From Streptomyces sp. PT12 (GTDB lineage Bacteria; Actinomycetota; Actinomycetes; Streptomycetales; Streptomycetaceae), in contig NZ_QEST01000184.1 of the NCBI RefSeq assembly GCF_003311645.1, positions 332,580 through 396,579 on the forward strand: a stretch of DNA of 64,000 nucleotides, written 5' to 3'. Below are positions 7,779 to 17,553 of the stretch, one piece after another. A model generated the notes under the pieces. That model had not been told where the DNA came from, did no database searches, and saw only the letters and a list, made by a program, of their open reading frames with translations. Position numbers and translations under genes: made by a program. Position 1 is the stretch's first letter, and each line of letters begins with the position of its first letter.

Positions 7779-9122
7779 ATGACCGACCACAGCGAGAGTC
7801 TTTGGCCCGCGCCGTATGCCTCGGGCGCGGTGGACGCCATCGTCACGGTGCCCGGTTCCAAGTCGGTCACCAACCGAGCGCTCATCCTGGCCGCCCTCGC
7901 GGCGGACCCCGGCTGGCTGCGCCGCCCCCTCCGCTCGCGCGACACCCTGCTGATGGCCGACGCGCTGCGGTCGCTCGGCATCGGGATCGAGGAGACCGTC
8001 TCGTCGAGCTCCGCCGTCTCGGGGATGCCACAGGGCAGGGGCGAGTCCTGGCGCGTGATCCCGGGGGCGCCACAGGGCGGCACGGGTGTGGACGTGGGGA
8101 ACGCGGGGACGGTGATGCGCTTTCTGCCTCCGCTGGCCACGCTCGCCGACGGCCCGGTCCGCTTCGACGGCGATCCGCGGGCCCGCGAGCGGCCGTTGGA
8201 CGGGCTCATCGGCGCGCTGCGCACGCTGGGCGCCAGGATCGACGACGAGGGGCGCGGCGCCCTGCCGATCACCGTGCGCGGCGTCGGCTCGCTCGACGGC
8301 GGCCATGTCGAGGTGGACGCGTCGACGTCGTCGCAGTTCATCAGCGCGCTGCTGCTGTCCGCGCCCCGGTTCAACCAGGGCGTCGAGGTCCGGCACGTGG
8401 GGCGGCGGCTGCCGTCCATGCCGCACATCAGGATGACCGTGGACATGCTGCGCAAGGCGGGCGCTCAGGTGGACTCCCCCGACTCGGGCGGCGAGCCCGA
8501 CGTGTGGCGGGTCACATCGGGCGCGCTGCTCGGCCGCGACATCGTGGTCGAGCCCGACCTGTCGAACGCGCAGCCGTTCCTGGCCGCCGCGCTGGTCACG
8601 GGCGGCACGGTCACCATCCCCGACTGGCCCGCGCACACCACGCAGCCTGGCGACGCGCTGCGCCGCATCTTCACGGACATGGGCGGCACCTGTGTCCTCG
8701 ACGACCGCGGCCTGACGCTCACCGGCGGTGGGCGGGTGCGCGGGATCGACGCGGACCTGGGCGAGGTGGGCGAGCTGACGCCCGGGATCGCGGCGGTCGC
8801 GGCGCTGGCCGACTCGGAGTCGGTGCTGCGCGGCGTCGCGCACCTGCGGCTGCACGAGACGGACCGGCTCGCCGCGCTCGCCAAGGAGATCAACGCCCTG
8901 GGCGGCGACGTCACCGAGACCGACGACGGGCTGCGGATTCGGCCGAGGCCGCTGCGCGGCGGGGTGTTCCACACGTACGAGGACCACAGGCTCGCCACCG
9001 CGGGCGCGCTGCTCGGCCTGGTGGTCAAGGACGTCGAGGTCGAGAACATCGCGACGACCGGCAAGACCATGCCCGACTTCCCCGACCTGTGGCACCGGAT
9101 GCTCGCCGGGGAGAGAGAGTAG
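7779..9122 (+). CDS. aroA: 3-phosphoshikimate 1-carboxyvinyltransferase (EPSP synthase)
   Basis: A 447-residue enzyme of the shikimate pathway that joins phosphoenolpyruvate to shikimate-3-phosphate. Family signatures run in order: '[17 protein letters not shown]' near the N-terminus, '[14 protein letters not shown]', '[15 protein letters not shown]', '[18 protein letters not shown]' and '[16 protein letters not shown]'. Length is normal. The stop lies 13 bases before rsgA, so the two are probably one operon, as in other Streptomyces. No sign of transfer or damage. Confidence 0.97.
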   Translation: MTDHSESLWPAPYASGAVDAIVTVPGSKSVTNRALILAALAADPGWLRRPLRSRDTLLMADALRSLGIGIEETVSSSSAVSGMPQGRGESWRVIPGAPQGGTGVDVGNAGTVMRFLPPLATLADGPVRFDGDPRARERPLDGLIGALRTLGARIDDEGRGALPITVRGVGSLDGGHVEVDASTSSQFISALLLSAPRFNQGVEVRHVGRRLPSMPHIRMTVDMLRKAGAQVDSPDSGGEPDVWRVTSGALLGRDIVVEPDLSNAQPFLAAALVTGGTVTIPDWPAHTTQPGDALRRIFTDMGGTCVLDDRGLTLTGGGRVRGIDADLGEVGELTPGIAAVAALADSESVLRGVAHLRLHETDRLAALAKEINALGGDVTETDDGLRIRPRPLRGGVFHTYEDHRLATAGALLGLVVKDVEVENIATTGKTMPDFPDLWHRMLAGERE

Positions 9123-9135
9123 GGCGCGGGCCGCG

Positions 9136-10137
9136 ATGCGCCGCTACGGCAAGAACCCCGACGAGGACGACGTCCGCACCAGGGCCCGTGGGCGCAGCAG
9201 GCCCCGCACCCACCGGCGTCCGGCGCACGAGGACGCCGAGGAGGGCTTTGTCGTCACGGTGGACCGCGGGCGGGTGACGTGCCTGGTGGGGGAGCGGGTG
9301 GTCACCGCGATGAAGGCGAGGGAGCTGGGCCGCAAGAGCGTGGTGGTCGGCGACCGGGTCGCGGTGGTCGGGGACCTGTCGGGGAAGAAGGACACGCTCG
9401 CGCGGATCGTCAGGGTCGAGGAGCGGTCGTCGGCGCTGCGGCGCACGGCCGATGACGACGACCCGTTCGAACGCGTGGTGGTGGCCAACGCCGACCAGCT
9501 GGCCATCGTCACGGCGCTCGCCGACCCCGAGCCCAGGCCCCGGCTGATCGACCGCTGCCTGGTGGCGGCGTATGACGCGGGGCTCGACCCGTTGCTGATC
9601 CTCACCAAGTCCGATCTGGCGCCCGCGGGGCCGCTGCTCGAGACCTATCTGCCGCTGGGGATCCGCCATGTGGTCACCACGCGCGAGCAGTTCGACGAGG
9701 ACACCGTGGCGGGGGTGCGGGAGCTGCTGTCGGAGCGGGTCACCGCGTTCGTCGGGCACAGCGGCGTCGGCAAGACGACGCTGGTCAACGCGCTGGTGCC
9801 GGAGCGGCAGCGCGCCACGGGCGAGGTCAACGCCGTGACGGGGCGCGGGCGGCACACCACGGTCTCGGCCCTCGCGCTGCCGCTGCCGGGGACGCCGGGG
9901 TGGGTGATCGACACCCCGGGCGTCAGGTCGTTCGGGCTGCACCACATCGACCCCTCGCGCGTCATCCACGCCTTTCCCGACCTGGAGCCCGGCACCGAGG
10001 GGTGCCCGCGGGCGTGCGGGCACGACGAGCCGGACTGCGCGCTCGACGACTGGGTGGCCGGGGGGCACGCCGACCCGGCGCGCCTGTACTCGCTGCGCCG
10101 CCTGCTGGCGACGCGGGAGCGGCACGAGGGCGACTGA
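9136..10137 (+). CDS. rsgA: Ribosome small-subunit-dependent GTPase A
   Basis: A 333-residue circularly permuted GTPase that assists late 30S subunit maturation. The G motifs appear in the permuted order G4 (TKSD, 157-160), G1 (GHSGVGKT, 207-214), G3 (DTPG, 259-262). An N-terminal OB-fold covers about 35-100, and a C-terminal zinc site is formed by Cys290, Cys294, His296 and Cys301 ('GCPRACGHDEPDCAL'). The very basic first 35 residues probably touch rRNA. It follows aroA by 13 bases. Confidence 0.96.
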   Translation: MRRYGKNPDEDDVRTRARGRSRPRTHRRPAHEDAEEGFVVTVDRGRVTCLVGERVVTAMKARELGRKSVVVGDRVAVVGDLSGKKDTLARIVRVEERSSALRRTADDDDPFERVVVANADQLAIVTALADPEPRPRLIDRCLVAAYDAGLDPLLILTKSDLAPAGPLLETYLPLGIRHVVTTREQFDEDTVAGVRELLSERVTAFVGHSGVGKTTLVNALVPERQRATGEVNAVTGRGRHTTVSALALPLPGTPGWVIDTPGVRSFGLHHIDPSRVIHAFPDLEPGTEGCPRACGHDEPDCALDDWVAGGHADPARLYSLRRLLATRERHEGD

Positions 10138-10162
10138 GGCGCCCGAGGGCGGGGCGTCGCGT

Positions 10163-10636
10163 TCAGCCGGGCGGGGCCACCAGGTGGGAGATCGCCACGC
10201 GGATCGCCGTCTCGCAGCGGGCGGGCCCGGCCGATGGCAGGGCGCGCCTGGCGCGTTCGGTCAGCCGGGCCACCAGGTCGCCGGGGCCGATGACCGCGGA
10301 GGGCGGGCCGCCGCAGCGGCAGCCGGTCAGCGCGGCGCGCACCACGCGGTCGCCCCCGGCCGCCCGCACGATCCACTCCCCGGCCAAGGCCAGCGCCTCG
10401 TCGGGCGGGCGCTCGCGTCGCTCGGCGCAGAACGCCGCGAAGCCGTCGAGGAACGCGGTCGTCTGCCGCTCGGCGAGCGCCGCGCCGAGCCCGGCCTTGT
10501 CGCCGAACTCGTTGTAGAGGGTCTGCCGGGACACCCCCGCGGCCGCGGCGACCTCGACCATTCTGACGCACTGCCAGGAGCGCCGTTCCACGGCCTCGCT
10601 CGCGGCTCGCAGCAGGGAATCTCGCGCGGTGGGCAT
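10163..10636 (-). CDS. TetR-family transcriptional regulator
   Basis: A 157-residue protein, short for the family (usually about 190-220). The N-terminal helix-turn-helix is clear: 'MVEVAAAAGVSRQTLYNEFGDKAGLGAAL' shows the TetR recognition helix with the 'LYNEFGDK' signature. The ligand-binding half is compact and carries a 'GCRCGGPP' pair of cysteines. It is convergent with rsgA and divergent from hisN, with only 62 bases between start codons, so it may regulate itself and possibly hisN. The effector is unknown. Confidence 0.85.
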   Translation of the reverse strand: MPTARDSLLRAASEAVERRSWQCVRMVEVAAAAGVSRQTLYNEFGDKAGLGAALAERQTTAFLDGFAAFCAERRERPPDEALALAGEWIVRAAGGDRVVRAALTGCRCGGPPSAVIGPGDLVARLTERARRALPSAGPARCETAIRVAISHLVAPPG

Positions 10637-10698
10637 CGTCGCCTCCTCGCCTCCAGGCTCAGGATTGACGCGCTCCGCGGGGGTGTCAAGATGTGGGC

Positions 10699-11493
10699 AT
10701 GCCGGACTACCACGATGATCTCCGCCTCGCGCACGTGCTCGCCGACGCCGCGGACGCCGCGACCATGGAGCGCTTCAAGGCGCTCGATCTCACGGTCGAG
10801 ACCAAGCCGGACATGACGCCGGTGACCGAGGCGGACCGCGCGGCGGAGGAGGTGATCCGCTCCGTGCTGCAACGGGCCAGGCCGCGCGACGCCGTGCTGG
10901 GCGAGGAGTTCGGCAACGAGGGCCAGGGGCCGCGGCGTTGGGTGATCGACCCGATCGACGGCACCAAGAACTATGTGCGCGGCGTCCCGGTGTGGGCCAC
11001 CCTGATCGCGCTGGTCGAACGCGGCGCGGGCGGTGACAGGCCCGTCGTGGGCGTCGTCTCCGCCCCGGCGCTCAGCCGCCGCTGGTGGGCGGCGCTCGGC
11101 GCGGGCGCGTACACCGGGCGCAGCCTCACCTCGGCGACCCGGCTGCGGGTCTCGGGCGTGGAACGGCTCGCGGACGCGTCGTTCTCGTACTCGTCGCTGA
11201 CCGGCTGGGAGGAACGCGACCGGCTCGACGGCCTGTTGAGGCTTTCGCGCGACTGCTGGCGGACGCGGGCCTACGGGGACTTCTGGTCGTACATGATGGT
11301 CGCCGAGGGGTCGGTCGACCTGTGCGCGGAGCCGGAGTTGTCGCTGTGGGACATGGCGGCGCCCGCGATCGTGGTGCAGGAGGCGGGCGGCCGTTTCACG
11401 GGGCTCGACGGCCGCGACGGGCCGCACGGGGGGGACGCGGCGGCGTCCAACGGGCTGCTGCACGACGAGCTGCTCGGCTATCTCGGCGGCTGA
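10699..11493 (+). CDS. hisN: Histidinol-phosphatase, inositol monophosphatase family
   Basis: A 264-residue Mg-dependent phosphatase of the IMPase fold, which removes phosphate from histidinol phosphate in histidine synthesis. Metal ligands are visible: Glu69/Glu70 in 'VLGEEFG', Asp84 and Asp87 in '[12 protein letters not shown]', and the C-terminal Asp in '[18 protein letters not shown]'. The N-terminal start '[19 protein letters not shown]' matches Streptomyces HisN, so the ATG at 10699 is preferred over a GTG six bases upstream. In Streptomyces hisN lies near aroA and rsgA, as here. Confidence 0.93.
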   Translation: MPDYHDDLRLAHVLADAADAATMERFKALDLTVETKPDMTPVTEADRAAEEVIRSVLQRARPRDAVLGEEFGNEGQGPRRWVIDPIDGTKNYVRGVPVWATLIALVERGAGGDRPVVGVVSAPALSRRWWAALGAGAYTGRSLTSATRLRVSGVERLADASFSYSSLTGWEERDRLDGLLRLSRDCWRTRAYGDFWSYMMVAEGSVDLCAEPELSLWDMAAPAIVVQEAGGRFTGLDGRDGPHGGDAAASNGLLHDELLGYLGG

Positions 11494-11651
11494 GGCGGGG
11501 CGTTGACCGATCACATCCGGGCGAAAATGTCCTGGCTCGGACCCTTGATGGTCACCCAGGGCCATGTGAACATGAGAATCCCAGCGCTTGTGACTTTGTG
11601 AAAAGTCTCTCGAGCTCCCTCTGAGTCCCCGCAGAAGGTGGCTGACTCCTC

Positions 11652-12050
11652 ATGTTGGTACGCGACGCGATGAGCTCCGTCGTCCTCACCATCGGTCCCG
11701 ATCACACGCTCAGGCAGGCCGCGCGGCTGATGTCGTCCCGGCGGGTGGGCGCGGCCGTCGTGCTCGACCCCGACACCTCGGGGGTGGGCATCCTCACCGA
11801 GCGGGATGTGCTGGCCTCGGTCGGCCGGGGCCAGGACCCCGACCGCGAGCGGGCCGGGGCGCACACCACCACCGACGTGGTCTACGCGGACCCGCGGTGG
11901 ACCCTGGCCGACGCCGCGACGGCGATGGCGCAGGGCGGCTTCCGGCACCTCGTGGTCCTCGACGAGGACGAGCCGGGCCCGGTCGGGATCGTCTCGGTGC
12001 GCGACATCATCAACTGCTGGACGCCGGTTGTCGGCACGGCGTCCGTGTAG
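11652..12050 (+). CDS. Two-CBS-domain protein
   Basis: A 132-residue protein made only of a Bateman pair of CBS domains: about residues 8-60 ('MSSRRVGAAVVLDPD', 'VGILTERDVLASV') and 70-125 ('TLADAATAMAQGGFRHLVVLDE', 'GIVSVRDIINCW'). Such stand-alone pairs bind adenine nucleotides or other ligands and modulate partners. Streptomyces often encode one close to hisN. A perfect hairpin follows the stop. The preceding 158 bases (11494-11651) hold the promoter and no gene. Confidence 0.88.
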   Translation: MLVRDAMSSVVLTIGPDHTLRQAARLMSSRRVGAAVVLDPDTSGVGILTERDVLASVGRGQDPDRERAGAHTTTDVVYADPRWTLADAATAMAQGGFRHLVVLDEDEPGPVGIVSVRDIINCWTPVVGTASV

Positions 12051-12051
12051 T

Positions 12052-12090
12052 CCGGAGCGGCCGGGGACCTGGGGCCTCCGGCCGCTCCGG
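12052..12090. terminator. Bidirectional hairpin between the CBS gene and katA
   Basis: Perfect 13-bp arms CCGGAGCGGCCGG (12052-12064) and CCGGCCGCTCCGG (12078-12090) lie between two convergent genes. It should end both transcripts. Confidence 0.75.
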
Positions 12091-12118
12091 GGTGTACGGC
12101 AAGCGGCCCTTTGCGGGA

Positions 12119-13582
12119 TCAGCCGCGGAGGGCCTGGACCGCGGCTTGGAGCCGCTTGCCGTAGTCCTCGTCCGCCTTGCGGAAGTTCTCGATCGCCCGC
12201 TCGGCGATGTCGTCGCGGGAGACCTGGGCGATGAAGCCCGCGAGGTTCTCGATGAGGCGGTCCTTCTCGTCATCGGACATCAGCCGGTAGAGGTTCCCGG
12301 CCTGCACGAAGTCGTTGTCCTCGGCGTGCGAGGGGGCCACGTGGTCGCCGGTGTACCCGGTGACGGCCAGCGGCTCCCACAGGGGCCTGTCGGTCTGGAC
12401 GGGGCCGCCGAAGCTGTTCGGCTCGTAGTTCTTCGCGCCGCCGTGGCGGCCGTCGTACGCGGCGCCGTCACGGCCGTGGGTGCGCGCCTCGGTGGCGTGC
12501 GGCCGGTTCACCGGGAGGTGGTCGGCGTTGATCCCGACGCGGTACCGGTGGGCGTCGCCGTAGGCGAACAGGCGGCCCTGGAGCATCTTGTCGGGCGAGG
12601 GGCCGATGCCGGGCACGAAGTGGTGCGGCGAGAAGATGGACTGCTCGACCTCCGCGAAGATGTTCTCGGGGTTGCGGTTGAGCTCGAGCTTGCCGATCTC
12701 GATCGGGGGGTAGTCCGCGTGTGGCCAGACCTTGGTCAGGTCGAACGGGTTGAAGCGGTAGGTGGCCGCTTCGGCGACGGGCATGATCTGGACCTGAACG
12801 GTCCAGCTCGGGAAGTCGCCGTTCTCGATCGAGGTGCGCAGGTCGCGCTGGTGGCTGTCCGCGTCCTCGCCCGCGAGCTTCGCGGCCTCGGCGGCGGTGA
12901 GGTTCTTGATGCCCTGGTCGGTCTTGAAGTGGTACTTGACCCAGAACGCCTCGCCCGCCTCGTTGGTCCACTGGAACGTGTGCGAGCCGTACCCGTTCAT
13001 GTGGCGGTAGGAGGCGGGGATGCCGCGGTCGCCGAACAGCCAGGTCACCTGGTGCGTGGACTCGGGCGAGAGGCCCCAGAAGTCCCAGACGTTGTCCGCC
13101 TCCTGCGAGCCCGTGTACGGGTCCCGCTTCTGGGTGTGGATGAAGTCGGGGAACTTGATCGCGTCCTTAATGAAGAAGATCGGGGTGTTATTGCCGACCA
13201 GGTCGTAATTGCCCTCTTCGGTATAGAACTTGAGCGCGAAGCCACGCGGGTCGCGCACGGCGTCGGCCGAGCCGAGGTTCCCGGCGACCGTCGAGAAGCG
13301 GAGGAAGACCTCGGTCTCCTTGCCGATCTCGGACAGGAACTTCGCCCGGGTGTACGGGGTCACGTCCGCGGTGACGGTGAACGTGCCGTACGCGCCGGCG
13401 CCCCGCGCGTGCACGATGCGCTCCGGGATGCGCTCCCGGTTGAAGTGGGCCAGCTTCTCGATGAGGTGCTGGTCCTGGATCAGCACGGGCCCGCCGACGC
13501 CGGCGGACTGGCTGTTCTGATTGTCCGCGACCGGCGCGCCCGCCTCGGTGGTGAGTGGTCCCGCAGCGATCTGATCGGTCAT
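12119..13582 (-). CDS. katA: Monofunctional haem catalase
   Basis: A 487-residue small-subunit catalase that dismutates hydrogen peroxide in the cytoplasm. The distal haem site shows His58 in '[14 protein letters not shown]' and Asn131 in '[11 protein letters not shown]'; the proximal ligand Tyr341 is in '[14 protein letters not shown]'. An NADPH-binding type core follows, and the length fits clade 3. It is divergent from a Fur-family regulator (catR) with a perfect palindrome in the 157-base gap, so it should be repressed by CatR and induced by peroxide, as described in Streptomyces coelicolor. Confidence 0.96.
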   Translation of the reverse strand: MTDQIAAGPLTTEAGAPVADNQNSQSAGVGGPVLIQDQHLIEKLAHFNRERIPERIVHARGAGAYGTFTVTADVTPYTRAKFLSEIGKETEVFLRFSTVAGNLGSADAVRDPRGFALKFYTEEGNYDLVGNNTPIFFIKDAIKFPDFIHTQKRDPYTGSQEADNVWDFWGLSPESTHQVTWLFGDRGIPASYRHMNGYGSHTFQWTNEAGEAFWVKYHFKTDQGIKNLTAAEAAKLAGEDADSHQRDLRTSIENGDFPSWTVQVQIMPVAEAATYRFNPFDLTKVWPHADYPPIEIGKLELNRNPENIFAEVEQSIFSPHHFVPGIGPSPDKMLQGRLFAYGDAHRYRVGINADHLPVNRPHATEARTHGRDGAAYDGRHGGAKNYEPNSFGGPVQTDRPLWEPLAVTGYTGDHVAPSHAEDNDFVQAGNLYRLMSDDEKDRLIENLAGFIAQVSRDDIAERAIENFRKADEDYGKRLQAAVQALRG

Positions 13583-13659
13583 TTACCTGTCACGCCCTTC
13601 AGCTGTCCAGCTCCTTGGTGCCGCTCCGGCCCTTGGCCAGCGCTCAACCAGATCCTATA

Positions 13660-13674
13660 TTGGACTTTGTCCAA
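13660..13674. promoter_or_regulatory. Probable CatR operator between katA and catR
   Basis: TTGGAC-TTT-GTCCAA is a perfect inverted repeat 78 bases upstream of katA and 66 upstream of catR. Fur/PerR-family proteins bind such 15-bp palindromes, and the position suits repression of both genes. Assignment to CatR is inference from location. Confidence 0.75.
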
Positions 13675-13739
13675 GTCAAGACGCGCGATGAATCTGTACA
13701 CCGTCGGCCCAGCGAGGCCGCCACGCTAGGGTGGATGCC

Positions 13740-14159
13740 ATGAGTGACCTGCTTCAGCGACTCCGCGACCGCGGCTGGCGGCTGACCGCCCAGCGGCGGG
13801 TGATCGCCGAGGTGCTGGACGGGGAGCATGTCCACTTCACGGCCGACGAGGTCCACGCCAGGGCCGTCGAGCGGCTTCCTGAGATCTCCCGCGCCTCTGT
13901 TTACAACACGCTGGGTGAGCTTGTGGCGCTGGGCGAGGTCCTGGAGGTGACGACGGACGGGCGTGCGAAGCGTTACGACCCGAACGCCCACCAGCCGCAC
14001 CAGCACCTGGTCTGCTCGGGCTGCGGGACCATGCGTGACGTGCGGCTGACGGGCGATCCGCTGGCCGCGCTTCCCGAGGAGGAACGCTTCGGCTTCGCGG
14101 TCTCGCAGGTCAACGTCACGTACTACGGCCGCTGTCCCGACTGCGTCGCCGCCTCCTGA
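13740..14159 (+). CDS. catR: CatR, Fur-family peroxide-responsive repressor
   Basis: A 139-residue Fur/PerR homologue. The winged helix spans about residues 1-80 ('RLTAQRRVIAEVL', 'SRASVYNTLGELVALGEV'). The regulatory metal region is 'PNAHQPHQHLVCSGCG', and structural zinc comes from Cys92/Cys95 and Cys132/Cys135 ('CSGC', 'CPDC'). Divergent transcription from katA over a perfect palindrome supports the assignment to CatR, the peroxide-sensing repressor of catalase. The ATG at 13740 is preferred to a GTG nine bases upstream because family members begin 'MSDLL'. Confidence 0.93.
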   Translation: MSDLLQRLRDRGWRLTAQRRVIAEVLDGEHVHFTADEVHARAVERLPEISRASVYNTLGELVALGEVLEVTTDGRAKRYDPNAHQPHQHLVCSGCGTMRDVRLTGDPLAALPEEERFGFAVSQVNVTYYGRCPDCVAAS

Positions 14160-14202
14160 TTTGCACCCGCCGTACGCGCGGGGTTAAGGTGAAGACACAC
14201 GC

Positions 14203-14276
14203 CGCGGGGTGGAGCAGCTCGGTAGCTCGCTGGGCTCATAACCCAGAGGTCGCAGGTTCAAATCCTGTCCCCGCTA
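14203..14276 (+). tRNA. Initiator tRNA-fMet (CAT)
   Basis: A 74-base cloverleaf with anticodon CAT. Initiator hallmarks are present: no Watson-Crick pair at position 1:72 (C opposite U), and three consecutive G-C pairs in the anticodon stem (CTGGG/CCCAG). CCA is not encoded. Confidence 0.95.
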
Positions 14277-14282
14277 CTGTCG

Positions 14283-14318
14283 GCGAAGGCCCGGATCCTC
14301 CAAGATCCGGGCCTTCGC
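14283..14318 (+). terminator. Terminator after tRNA-fMet
   Basis: Perfect 15-bp arms (14283-14297 and 14304-14318) enclose a 6-base loop, starting seven bases after the tRNA end. Confidence 0.85.
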
Positions 14319-14353
14319 GCTGAACGCCCGTGCGGGCCATGGAGAATCGCCCC

Positions 14354-15235
14354 ATGGACCCTACTCTCCAGTACCTCCTGAAGCTGCTCGACATCGAGCC
14401 CATCGAGCGGGACATCTTCCGGGGCGACAGCCACGCCTCCGTCGTTCCCCGCGTGTTCGGCGGGCAGGTGGCCGCGCAGGCGCTGGTCGCGGCCTGCCGC
14501 ACGGTCGACGACGAGCGGCTGCCGCACTCGTTGCACTCCTACTTCCTGCGCCCCGGCGACCCGGGGGCGCGCATCGTCTACACGGTCGACCGCATCCGCG
14601 ACGGGCGGTCGTTCACCACGCGGCGGGTGGTGGCGGTGCAGCACGGGCAGCCCATCTTCACGCTGTCGGCGTCGTTCGCGCGCGCCGAGGAGGGGCTTGC
14701 GCACCAGGAGCCGATGCCCGCGGCGCCCGACCCCGAGACCCTGCCGCCCGCCGAGGAGCTGCTGCCGCGCTACGCCGACCTCTTCAGGGACCGCGCCGTG
14801 CTCGAGCTGCTGCTCCAGGCGCGCCAGGCGATCGATCTGCGCTATGTCAACGAGCCGCCGTTCGCCACCGCGGGGAGGGTGCGCGAGGCGCGCTCGCAGG
14901 TGTGGTTCCGCGTCAACGGGAAGCTGGCGGGGGAGCAGGACACGCCCGTGTCGCACCTGTGCCTCGGCACCTATGTCTCGGACATGACGCTGCTCGACTC
15001 GGTGCTGCTCGCGCACGGGCGCGGCGGCTGGATGACGGGGGACACGGTGGGGGCGAGCCTTGACCACGCGATGTGGTTCCACCGCCCGTTCCGCGCGGAC
15101 GAGTGGCTGCTGTACGACACGGACTCGCCGACGTCGCAGTCGGGGCGCGGCCTTGCGCACGGGCGGATGTTCACGCGGGACGGGCGGCTCGCGGTGTCGG
15201 TGATCCAGGAGGGCCTGATGCGGGTGCCCCGCTGA
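14354..15235 (+). CDS. tesB: Acyl-CoA thioesterase II (TesB family)
   Basis: A 293-residue double-hotdog thioesterase that hydrolyses medium- and long-chain acyl-CoA to free acid and CoA. Signatures include 'RVFGGQVAAQALVAA', 'LHSYFLRPGD', 'DGRSFTTRRVVAVQHGQPIF' and, in the second hotdog, 'SLDHAMWFHRPFRADEWLLYD'. GGAG lies 9 bases before the ATG at 14354; another ATG 15 bases upstream is possible. It is monocistronic after the tRNA terminator. Confidence 0.93.
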   Translation: MDPTLQYLLKLLDIEPIERDIFRGDSHASVVPRVFGGQVAAQALVAACRTVDDERLPHSLHSYFLRPGDPGARIVYTVDRIRDGRSFTTRRVVAVQHGQPIFTLSASFARAEEGLAHQEPMPAAPDPETLPPAEELLPRYADLFRDRAVLELLLQARQAIDLRYVNEPPFATAGRVREARSQVWFRVNGKLAGEQDTPVSHLCLGTYVSDMTLLDSVLLAHGRGGWMTGDTVGASLDHAMWFHRPFRADEWLLYDTDSPTSQSGRGLAHGRMFTRDGRLAVSVIQEGLMRVPR

Positions 15236-15318
15236 GGGGTCCGCCTTCGGCGGGGCCCGGGGTGCGCGGGGCGGGTCCGCGCCGCCCCGCGGGGCCGCGG
15301 CGGGGGCTCAGGCGGGGA

Positions 15319-16113
15319 TCAGGCCGGGGTCAGGCCCGCCGCGTCGAGGAGGTAGGCGGTCATGGGCTCGTAGTAGCGGGGGTTGACGACGTTGTCGTCG
15401 AGGGGCACGCACACGGAGAGGGTGCCCTCGGCCTCGCCGAGGAAGAGCGCGGGGTCGTTGCAGTCGGCGTAGCCGATGGTGTCGATGCCCGCCTGGGCCG
15501 CGTATCCCGCCCAGCCGTGGTCGGCGACCACCAGGTCGGGCAGGTCCTCGCCCTCCTGCGGCAGGGCGTCCAGGATCTCCGCCATGGGCAGCGGCGAGTG
15601 CGTGTGCCACAGCGTCGCGCCCCGCTCGTACATCGCGACCCCGGCGAGCTGGGCCACCACGCCCTCGTCGGCGCTCAGGCCGATCGGCACCCTGACGAGC
15701 TCGCAGCCCGCGGCCTTCAGGGCGGCGGCCGTCTGGGCGTGCACGTCGAGCAGGCCGCCGGGGTGGCCCGTGGCCACGAGCACGCGCTGGCGGCCGAGGG
15801 CGGCCTTGCGCAGGAGCGTGGCCGCGCGGTCGAGCCCGTCGAGGGTCAGCTCGGGGTCGATCGTGTCCTGGCCCTGCCGGTGCTGGGGGTCGGCGTCCAC
15901 GCCGCAGCGCTCGGCCATCTCGGAGAGGACGTCCTGCTCGTCCGTCCAGCGGTCGCCGAACTCGAGGCCGAGCCAGAAGTACCGATTGCCGTTGGCCAGC
16001 TCCCGGTAGTGGGAGAGGTTGTTCTCCCGGGGGGTCGCGACCTCGCCCGCGATGCGGGTGTGCAGGAGATGAGCGATCAGTTCCGATCGGGAGGGGACGG
16101 CGGTGGTCGGCAT
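15319..16113 (-). CDS. Conserved actinobacterial protein annotated as a phosphatase
   Basis: A 264-residue soluble protein resembling Streptomyces proteins commonly labelled 'phosphatase'. I see 'VLVATGHPGGLLDVH' around residues 112-126, 'TLWHTHSPLPMAEIL', 'LVVADHGWAGYAA' and 'GYADCNDPALFLGEAEG', a conserved set of His, Asp and Cys residues that suggests a metal- or nucleotide-dependent enzyme. I cannot verify phosphatase activity from motifs. It is convergent with tesB and co-directional with ltrA about 115 bases upstream. Confidence 0.7.
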   Translation of the reverse strand: MPTTAVPSRSELIAHLLHTRIAGEVATPRENNLSHYRELANGNRYFWLGLEFGDRWTDEQDVLSEMAERCGVDADPQHRQGQDTIDPELTLDGLDRAATLLRKAALGRQRVLVATGHPGGLLDVHAQTAAALKAAGCELVRVPIGLSADEGVVAQLAGVAMYERGATLWHTHSPLPMAEILDALPQEGEDLPDLVVADHGWAGYAAQAGIDTIGYADCNDPALFLGEAEGTLSVCVPLDDNVVNPRYYEPMTAYLLDAAGLTPA

Positions 16114-16227
16114 ACGGCAAGTATCGCCCGGATGGTGGGATTGCGGCGGGGGCGTCGCCGACCTGTGATCTCCGGGAGGCGCGGCCGTGCGGTGGCGGTG
16201 CGGTGGCGGTGGCCCGGGGTGGCGCGT

Positions 16228-17382
16228 TCAGGCCACGCGGCGGGCGGCGGCGAAGCCCGCGATCACCAGCGCGATCATCACGGCGCCGGTGAGCGCCACG
16301 GGGGCGCCGGTGAACGTGCTGGCCAGGACCGCGAGGGCGGCGGCGGGGAAGGACGCCGCCGACCAGTGGCCCACGTGGTGGGGGCGCAGGTGCAGCAGCC
16401 ACAGGGTCAGCAGATAGAGGGCCACCGGAAGGGTGAACGACGCGGCCGCGACCGTTGCGGAGAGCTCGGAGTGGTGGGTGACGCGGTCGACGTTGACCGC
16501 GATCCCCGCGCCGACGGCCGCGGCCGAGCCGAACACCAGGTAGTGGCCGTAGCCCCACACGAACCCCGCGCGCGTGGAGGCGAGGAAGCGCTCGGCGGGC
16601 TTGGCGAAGTACAGCCACCACATCGCGAACACGGTCACCAGGCCGCCGGCGGCGACCGCGTAGAGCGGGGCGTCGCCCCGGTCCTCGTCCACGGCGGTGC
16701 GCACGGCGGTGGTGGCGGCGAGCACGGACTCGCTCAGCACGATCATGGTGAACAGGCCGTAGCGCTCGGCGATGTGGTGCGCGTGCCACGGCGTGGGGTG
16801 GGCGCGTTCGGCCAGGACCGGCACGGCCAGGTCGAGCGCGGCGATCACGGGGAAGAGCGGCAGGCGCCAGTCGTGCGGCACGGCGAGCCACAGCAGCCAC
16901 AGCGTCTGGACGCAGGCGAGGCCGAGCGCGAAGCGGCGCGCGGCGGGGCGGCCTTCGGGGTGGGAGTGGCCCGCGCGCAGCCACTGGCTGATCTGCGCCA
17001 GCCGCATGATGGTGTAGCCCGCGGTGACCAGGGCGTAGTCCTGTTCCTCGAACGCCCGCCGCACCCCGGCCGCGAGCACCAGGGCGCCGGTGATGGTGAC
17101 CAGGACGGCGAGCCGGTAGGGCACGTCGTCGGTGTCGTAGGCCGAGGCGAACCACGTGAAGCCCATCCAGGCCCACCAGATCGCGAAGAACGCCGCGACA
17201 TAGCTGGGGACGGCGGTGGAGACGTGGTCGCCGGACAGCCCGTGGTGCAGCTCGGCCGCGAGGGAGGCGACGGAGACGACGAAGCAGAGGTCGAAGAACA
17301 GCTCGAGCGGGGTGGCGGAGCGGTTCTCCTCGGTGGTGTCGCGGGGTGCCATGGTGCGGTGCCACGGCTGGTGCACGGCCAT
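16228..17382 (-). CDS. Low-temperature-requirement protein A (LtrA) family membrane protein
   Basis: A 384-residue protein with about 10-12 hydrophobic helices and the LtrA family start: 'TPLELFFDLCFVVSVASLAAELHH', where the charged FFDL segment is diagnostic, followed by 'FFAIWWAWMGFTWFASAYDTDD'. 'ERYGLFTMIVLSESVLA' in the middle is also typical. The family was named from a Listeria cold-growth mutant; its biochemical function is unknown. Monocistronic and divergent from the disrupted phosphatase gene. Confidence 0.88.
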   Translation of the reverse strand: MAVHQPWHRTMAPRDTTEENRSATPLELFFDLCFVVSVASLAAELHHGLSGDHVSTAVPSYVAAFFAIWWAWMGFTWFASAYDTDDVPYRLAVLVTITGALVLAAGVRRAFEEQDYALVTAGYTIMRLAQISQWLRAGHSHPEGRPAARRFALGLACVQTLWLLWLAVPHDWRLPLFPVIAALDLAVPVLAERAHPTPWHAHHIAERYGLFTMIVLSESVLAATTAVRTAVDEDRGDAPLYAVAAGGLVTVFAMWWLYFAKPAERFLASTRAGFVWGYGHYLVFGSAAAVGAGIAVNVDRVTHHSELSATVAAASFTLPVALYLLTLWLLHLRPHHVGHWSAASFPAAALAVLASTFTGAPVALTGAVMIALVIAGFAAARRVA

Positions 17383-17553
17383 CGATGCGTCTCGCCCGCC
17401 CGTCGGTCATGGGATGAAACGCGACAATTGTGCCGTATGGGGCGGGCGGCGGCGGGGGATCACCAGGGCGGCGGCTCGGGGGAGTGCGCCGCGCCGGGGC
17501 GGCCCACCGCGGGCGCCCCCGGGAGGTTGCGAGCGGCCCTCAGCTGCCCGTGA

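Noticed and set aside
11897-13729. 610-residue open frame on the forward strand over katA
   Set aside because: Antisense to an intact catalase with all haem ligands; shadow of codon bias.
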